Assembly: GCA_032433595.1 (NCBI GenBank)
Contig: JASWJB010000038.1
Location: 124,001-188,000 of the forward strand
Direction of reading: 5' to 3'
Source of the DNA: Conoideocrella luteorostrata
Taxonomy: Eukaryota > Ascomycota > Sordariomycetes > Hypocreales > Clavicipitaceae
DNA length: 64,000 nt
In this document: piece after piece, positions 58,709-64,000 of the stretch
Numbering within the stretch: the first letter of the stretch is position 1
Layout of the letters: each line of letters opens with the position of its first letter
Notes under the pieces: generated by a model
What the model was told of the DNA's origin: nothing
Database searches by the model: none
Seen by the model: the letters and a program-made list of their open reading frames with translations, nothing else
Made by a program: the position numbers and the translations under genes

Positions 58709-61700
58709 TTATCCCCAGATAGGAATATTTTTATAAGCCGGCGAATTGTAGCTGTGCAAGACCCGATATCGAGGTTTTGACCCGTCTGGGTGAAGGTCCA
58801 GGACATCCATCCCGGTGGTTTCCGAAAAAGCAGGTCGATGAAGCAACGTTGAGTGTTTGCGCTTCAAAGCCCAGGCCCAAACATCTTCATGTGGTACTTC
58901 ACATTGGTAGCGAGCCAGTTCCACCAGGCTTTGGCTCTGTAATAACTTAGTACTAGTTGTGGGACATGTACGGACGTTTTCCTGATCTGTGTTTCCGCCA
59001 GGCGAGGACCAGTTGTGGCCGGATTCTCGACTGTATTGTCCTCTTGGCCGGCGTGAGAATGAGCTTCGGAGGATGGGCTGGCGTGCTGGCTCTAGCGGAA
59101 GCTCTTTGTATAGATCTATTAGAACGTATTTAGAGGAGAGTGCGGCTGGATTTTCAGCTTGAGGGGCGACGAGGTCCGGAGCCGACGCTCGTGCTGCCAA
59201 TGCTCTTTGGTTGGAGCTGGCGCGCACAGGATATCGTTTCATTCTTTGGCGAGATGAAGCTGTACCAGAGGTGGCGTCGACTCTGGGTGTGGACTGACCC
59301 GAAGACGAATCGCTGTTTTGAAACCCCGGGCTGGCGACTTTAGTTCCGACTGTGCAAAAGCTTTTGTGTTGCGGCTCGTCTCGAGCAATTGGCACTGGTT
59401 TTCGCTTCAAAGACATCTGTGGTGGAGTCTCGTGTGGAGGGAGCATAGCCATGATTGTTGGGGATGCGTCACCATTGTGAAAGTAGTGGGCTGCCTCTCG
59501 TACTGGCCCAATCAGCGGCACCTCTGGCAAAGATCCTTTTGCGGTCCTCATGCTCTGGGAGCTTGAGGTGCTCCCATAGTTTCTGTTGCCTTTGATTGTC
59601 TTAACGCTGGTGAAGCTATTCAGAGTTTTAATGCTATCAATACTGTTCTGGCTCTTATGACTCTTGGTACTCTCATGGTAATAGCTACTGTCATCATAAT
59701 GGCTCTCGCGACTGTAGTTACTCTCGCTGTATTGAGCCCTGCTTTCAACACTGACGATCGTCATGAGTGATTCCGTGCTGACACTACGCTGCTTTGTGAG
59801 TCTCATAGACGTAGTTGGGAAAGCTTTGCTGTGCTGGTTGAAACGTGTTTCCACCTCCTGGGGCACATTAGGAACGATGGTGATGCCATCATGCAAGGCT
59901 AACCTTCTTGACAAATCATTCGTGTTCTTAGTGCCACGGAAGAGTTTCTGTAGCTTTCCAGCTTTAGAGTCTCCAGCTTCGGCTGTAGAATCTTGTGAAG
60001 AAGTGCTGATGGTTTTCGTCATACTTTCAGACGTGTTGGTATCGTCACTATCTTCGGATGATCGATGCGAATGGTTTGCCAATTTCCACGAGGTATCGGG
60101 TAGAGAAACACTGTGTCCTCGCTGTCGCACTCGAAATGAAAGTCGACGAAGACTACTTGCAGATCTATTCATGAGCGACGGCCGGGCGGATGTTGCCAAT
60201 TGGTCGTTCTTGATTTGCCACGTGGAATTGGAACTGTCGGTGACGGCAGCATTTGAGTCCAAGTCTTTGACCGCCCAAGGGGTCTCCTTCGCAATAGCGG
60301 GTGTCCAATCTGCAAACTCTGTCGCAGGTGTTGAGCTGGATTGAACGGATGCGTTGGAACTGTATGCGCTGTCCGCATTCGATAGTGTTCTCCGCGAGCT
60401 GAGAGACGATCCTGTCGAGACAAAGCCACTATCTGATCTCGACATGCCCCTCCGAGCACTTGGACTTCGAATCGTATTACTGGAACCTCCGCCTCTACGA
60501 GGTTTTGCGTTCGGGTCGTTTATCACATCTAAAACTTCTTTGGCTGGGTACTCGATGACGGATTCTCCATGATGCGGAACCATTCCTTGGTTCAGACCTT
60601 GCTCTCTCGACTCTTTCGCCGGTATAAAGGGATGAGATGACAGAGGCCCACGCCCGAAATCATCACGAGGATCCTCCAGAAGTTCCATGAGGCTTGACAA
60701 TCGTTTATGAAGGCGCTTGAGGGTCGGGCTCTCAGCCACGGTCAAAGCATCAGCACAAGTAGACTCGCCTGGTTGCGAGGCGGTACGTCTATGACTAGGC
60801 ATGCCAGATTTCTGCAATGTGTCTAGATTTGTTGTTGACTGCGCGGACTCAACAATTGAAAGGTTCGAGGCAGTACGTAGACTGCCACGGGGTGGAACAT
60901 TGTTATAGTCTCCGTCTTTGGGAGAAAGACGAGGTGCCGTACAAGTTGTTGGGTTTGCCGGCTTTTTATCTGTGCCATCACCCCGAAAGCCAGGTATGGG
61001 TGAAGCATTCGTGATACGCAACGTACCAAACTTCATTCCACCGAGTTGTCGATAGTCCGATTCACATGGCGTAACAGATCGTTCTTGTTCGTAGCCTTTG
61101 GGTAGATTGGGGAGAGAGAGCTGCTTCTGAACTCTTTTGGTTGCCTTCCGCGCGTCTTTCACGACTTCCGTGCCGGCAAGAACAGACGCAGCCAAAGTGG
61201 GCGAGTTCAAAGTGGTTGGTTTCCTTGATTCATCACAGATCGGCGGTCGTGTAGCAACTCCTGGCGTTTGCATGAATGAACGTCTACGCATGGAGACACA
61301 CGCGGCGGCATGGTCAGTTTCACTAAGAGGAGATGTGAGTGGCTTGACGACCGGATGAGAGAAGTCCGGCTTGCTGGCGTGCGCAAGGAAAAGGCCTTGT
61401 CTGGGAGAAGCATCTCGGTAGTCGGCTAGAAAGCTTGCATTCAGTGGTGAGATTGGGAGTAGGTTCAGCCTAGTGAAGTGTGAGCCTATCCCCCTTCCCT
61501 TGGGTTCTTCGTTTTCAGTGCTGCCACGGCGATGTCAGTAGAGGATATTTCACGAGGGAAGAGGTTCACTACAAACCTATGTCTGCGCAAGTGCTGTAGG
61601 CTGAAAGGACTAGCCGGGCTGTCAGCTGCCAATGGCTTAGATCTGGAGACAGGTGTCCGTGATGCAGCCTCGAGAACATGTGGACTTGCTCCTTCATGAG

Positions 61701-62139
61701 GAACGGCTAGCCCGGACCGCTGTGATGCGCCTGGACTTTGTAGCTTCAATCCGGGCCTATTTCTACGTTCTGCTAGATTGACTCGCTCTGCTATGCTGAG
61801 ATTCGGCGACTGTGCCTCAGATACCCCTCTTTGAAGCTCATGCTCACGTTCTGCGTTCTCAAGTAATAGATTAGGTAACGAACCGGCAAGGTAAGTATGA
61901 GAATCACGACTGGTGCCCGACGAAAGGAATTGATCATGGTCGAGGGGGATAAAAGGATGGCTCGACAGGCTAGGATGAGATTTCTTATGCTTCGAAAGCC
62001 TATTTGAGATCTTCGGTGCCTCCCCATGCACGGCGGTGGTTGCAGTGGTGGTGGTGGTGGTGGTGATGGTGGTGGCTTGACCTTCGAGACACTGCTCAGT
62101 GTCCAAGGACGTTCTATGATTAGGAGACATGGGCGACAT
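58709..62139 (-). CDS. long Ser-rich low-complexity protein, function unknown
   Basis: The exons are 62139-61577 and 61469-58709, giving 1,107 residues. The 107-nt intron (GTTTGT...CTAG) restores a frame that would otherwise stop 32 codons later. I recognise no domain. The protein is rich in Ser, Arg and Thr throughout. It has a Thr run near residue 25 (from a CAC repeat), a duplicated LSSHPFIP motif (near residue 60 and again in the second exon), dense SxS/SRR sites, and an ordered-looking C-terminal part (SKYVLIDLYKELPLEPARQP, WAWALKRKHSTLLHRPAF, YNSPAYKNIPIWG). The composition is that of a heavily phosphorylated regulatory or scaffold protein. That is a guess from composition alone. It converges on the beta-galactosidase, 331 bases apart. 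Confidence 0.75.
62046..62080 (+). repeat. (GGT)n trinucleotide repeat in coding exon
   Basis: A GGT/GAT trinucleotide run inside exon 1 of the minus-strand Ser-rich protein gene encodes a Thr-rich stretch. It is a likely site of length variation between strains. Confidence 0.85.
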
Positions 62140-64000
62140 GTTGTAATAGAGCCGGATTCAGTGTAGTAGTATTTCAGCCGCTCGCTCAACTTCCCATCAT
62201 ACCGAGTTCTCCTTCGTTCGGCCGGGATCAAATGTCATGAGTCCCAGCCACCCCTTGAGGCTTGTACACGATAGTCATGTATGAGGATGTGTGAGGCGGG
62301 TGCCTGCAAACAAGTACGGGGCGAGGACAAAGAAAGTATTTAACCAAGGTAGAAGAAGGCTCACACAATCACGCGCAGGTGAAAATGCAAACAGGTGCAT
62401 AGAGGACGAAACAAAGTGACCCATGTGGCGCGATAGGAGTTAATATTAAATATGGACTGAGAGGACAGCAGAGGACAGTCCGCGGCCGTTAAGCTTTCCG
62501 GCGTTGGGGTATGGGAAGAACGCTCCCGGGACAACCACTGAGGGAATCTAAACAGGATGACGATTATGCATTGCCAGCAAGGACTCCGATGCTAGGACAG
62601 ACAAGGACAGACAAGGACAGACAGACATTGACATACCTTTGCGCTTCCACACTCGACGTTCGCCTGCGGCAACAGGCGACCGACTAGAGCACTCCGGTCT
62701 TCCCAAAGTCGGGGGTGAGAGGAGTAACTAGTTACGGAGTACTCCATAGAGGAGAGCAAGAGACACAGCGAGGTGAGAAGCGGTGGAGCCGGTAGGTTCC
62801 AAGTTTAACACGGCTAACGTCGTCCCTTCCTCCGTGACTGGTCGGCTGGATGTTGGCTGGGCGTCTCAGATAGTGGGAGGGAGCGTTGCCCCTTCGGCAT
62901 TGGCTCTGCGGTGGAAATGCAGCTGCCGAGTCGACGTCTTGGTCTGGTTGACAGCCGGCGTACTTTACGCAACAGGGCGGGCTGAGCAACAGGTTTCGTC
63001 GCAGGAGATCTTGAAATCCACGTCGGTCTTGCAGGACGAACCGCGTAAGCAAGCTACATTCTTTCCCCGTCGTCTCCTTGCCCGAGCAAGTAACTAATTC
63101 GGGCGGCTGCATGAAGCAGAGACATTGCCGCACAGGTTGCTTGACTACAAAAGATTCATAGTCACTTGCGTCACGCACATGTCATGACGGCTTGGTACTA
63201 TAGGTACTTTTCGGTACGGAGTGTTCCCTCAAAACATGGCAAGTAACAAGGTCTGGGGTTGTTTGGGGTTGATGGCTGAGGTCTTTTCGTACTAGCGCCA
63301 GGCGTCAGGCATAACTCCGGGGAGCCCATGTCGTTTTACACGAACGAGCGCAAATGGCGAAACAAGAGAGAGAGTCGCAGGACTGAAATGCCTCAGCACC
63401 AACAGGACTACCCATGCAAGCACTATTGCCGTCTACTATTCTACACCACGGCATGTGAAAAGCCCGGGTTGTTGTACTGGCGAGACCAACTCTAAGGCGT
63501 AATATGAAACAAAACCGACTGGCGTTCACCCACCGGCGGCCCCATATCGTACAATAGAATCCGAACTCCGGTCAGGTATCATGCATTGCCAGCTCCTCAT
63601 ACACGAGCAGATAGTCGATCAATGATCAAACGCCGTCTCGCTAGGGGGTGCGTGCAAACAAATACCGGCTGGAAACTAAGCCGCGCGTAATTCTCCAGAG
63701 CTGGGTTCGCGCAAAAAAAATCTTCTGATGGCGAAGTTCTTCGCCACATATCAACGAGAGTTGGCCGCATTTAATCAAGACGTGGAAAGATGGTGCGCCA
63801 CACACACATAAACAGCAGCACAGCCACGCTGACCTCCGTAGTCTCTCCTGTTGATGTTCAGCGCCATTAACATTAAACAACTGAACCAGTCGCCACCTCT
63901 TCAGATGTGGTGGATGCACGCACGCATAAATGGATGCCTCCGCGATCGCGATTTGTATACGGGGGGGTTTCTTGGGACTGACCATACGCACAATAACCGC
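62140..64000. other. intergenic region to the right edge, no convincing gene
   Basis: This is the upstream region of the Ser-rich protein gene, with a tandem ACAAGGACAG repeat at about 62594-62626 and TACGGAGTA-type motifs at about 62733 and 63213. Frames at 62732-63178 and 63641-63991 on the minus strand carry no recognisable product. Confidence 0.5.
62594..62626 (+). repeat. tandem repeat of ACAAGGACAG
   Basis: About three near-perfect 10-base units plus a partial unit (ACAGACA) occur in the upstream region of the Ser-rich protein gene. Confidence 0.8.

Noticed and set aside
62732..63178. 148-codon minus-strand open frame near the right end
   Set aside because: It overlaps a plus-strand frame of about 100 codons, starts by a dispersed motif, and has no protein-like features.

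Overview
This window is a piece of a filamentous ascomycete (Pezizomycotina) nuclear genome. The evidence is the gene structure: about a dozen protein genes whose reading frames join only across short GT-AG introns, mostly 45-110 nt. The products are also typical fungal ones: a highly reducing polyketide synthase, an LaeA-like methyltransferase, a fungal GH35 beta-galactosidase, YIF1, and the SRP receptor alpha subunit. A Sordariomycete, perhaps of the Hypocreales, is my best guess. That is inference from style, because no marker gene settles it.

The left part (about 0-27 kb) is accessory and gene-poor. It starts with a partial unknown gene (1-507, minus). A methyltransferase with an LaeA-type domain and a long disordered N-terminus follows (5135-7063, plus), then a polyketide-type O-methyltransferase (10752-12536, plus). 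A tRNA-Gly(GCC) with an 11-nt intron lies at 12867-12948. Next is a nine-exon highly reducing PKS (20856-13277, minus; KS-AT-DH-vestigial MT-ER-KR-ACP), and after a 4-kb gap a DHA14-type MFS exporter (24878-26946, plus). This looks like a small secondary-metabolite cluster: PKS for the chain, O-MT for tailoring, MFS for export. It has no visible release enzyme and no pathway-specific zinc-cluster regulator.

The middle (28.6-45.8 kb) is a denser block. It holds a Dabb-domain protein, an unknown Cys/His-containing protein whose N-terminus is interrupted by an in-frame TAG, a Mpv17/PMP22-family membrane protein, YIF1, the SRP receptor alpha subunit (divergent from YIF1), and a 2,312-residue coiled-coil protein.

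The right part (48-62 kb) holds a Mid2-like serine-rich cell-surface protein, a metal-dependent amidohydrolase, a secreted GH35 beta-galactosidase and a long low-complexity protein. Intergenic DNA carries two dispersed signals. One is a family of short inverted-repeat elements at about 3.1, 47.8 and 54.4 kb that looks like degraded MITEs. The other is a palindromic motif around TACGGAGTA/TACTCCGTA, with more than twenty copies, nearly all outside exons.

Intron boundaries were placed by hand. In every complete multi-exon gene the summed exon lengths are a multiple of three, which supports the models.
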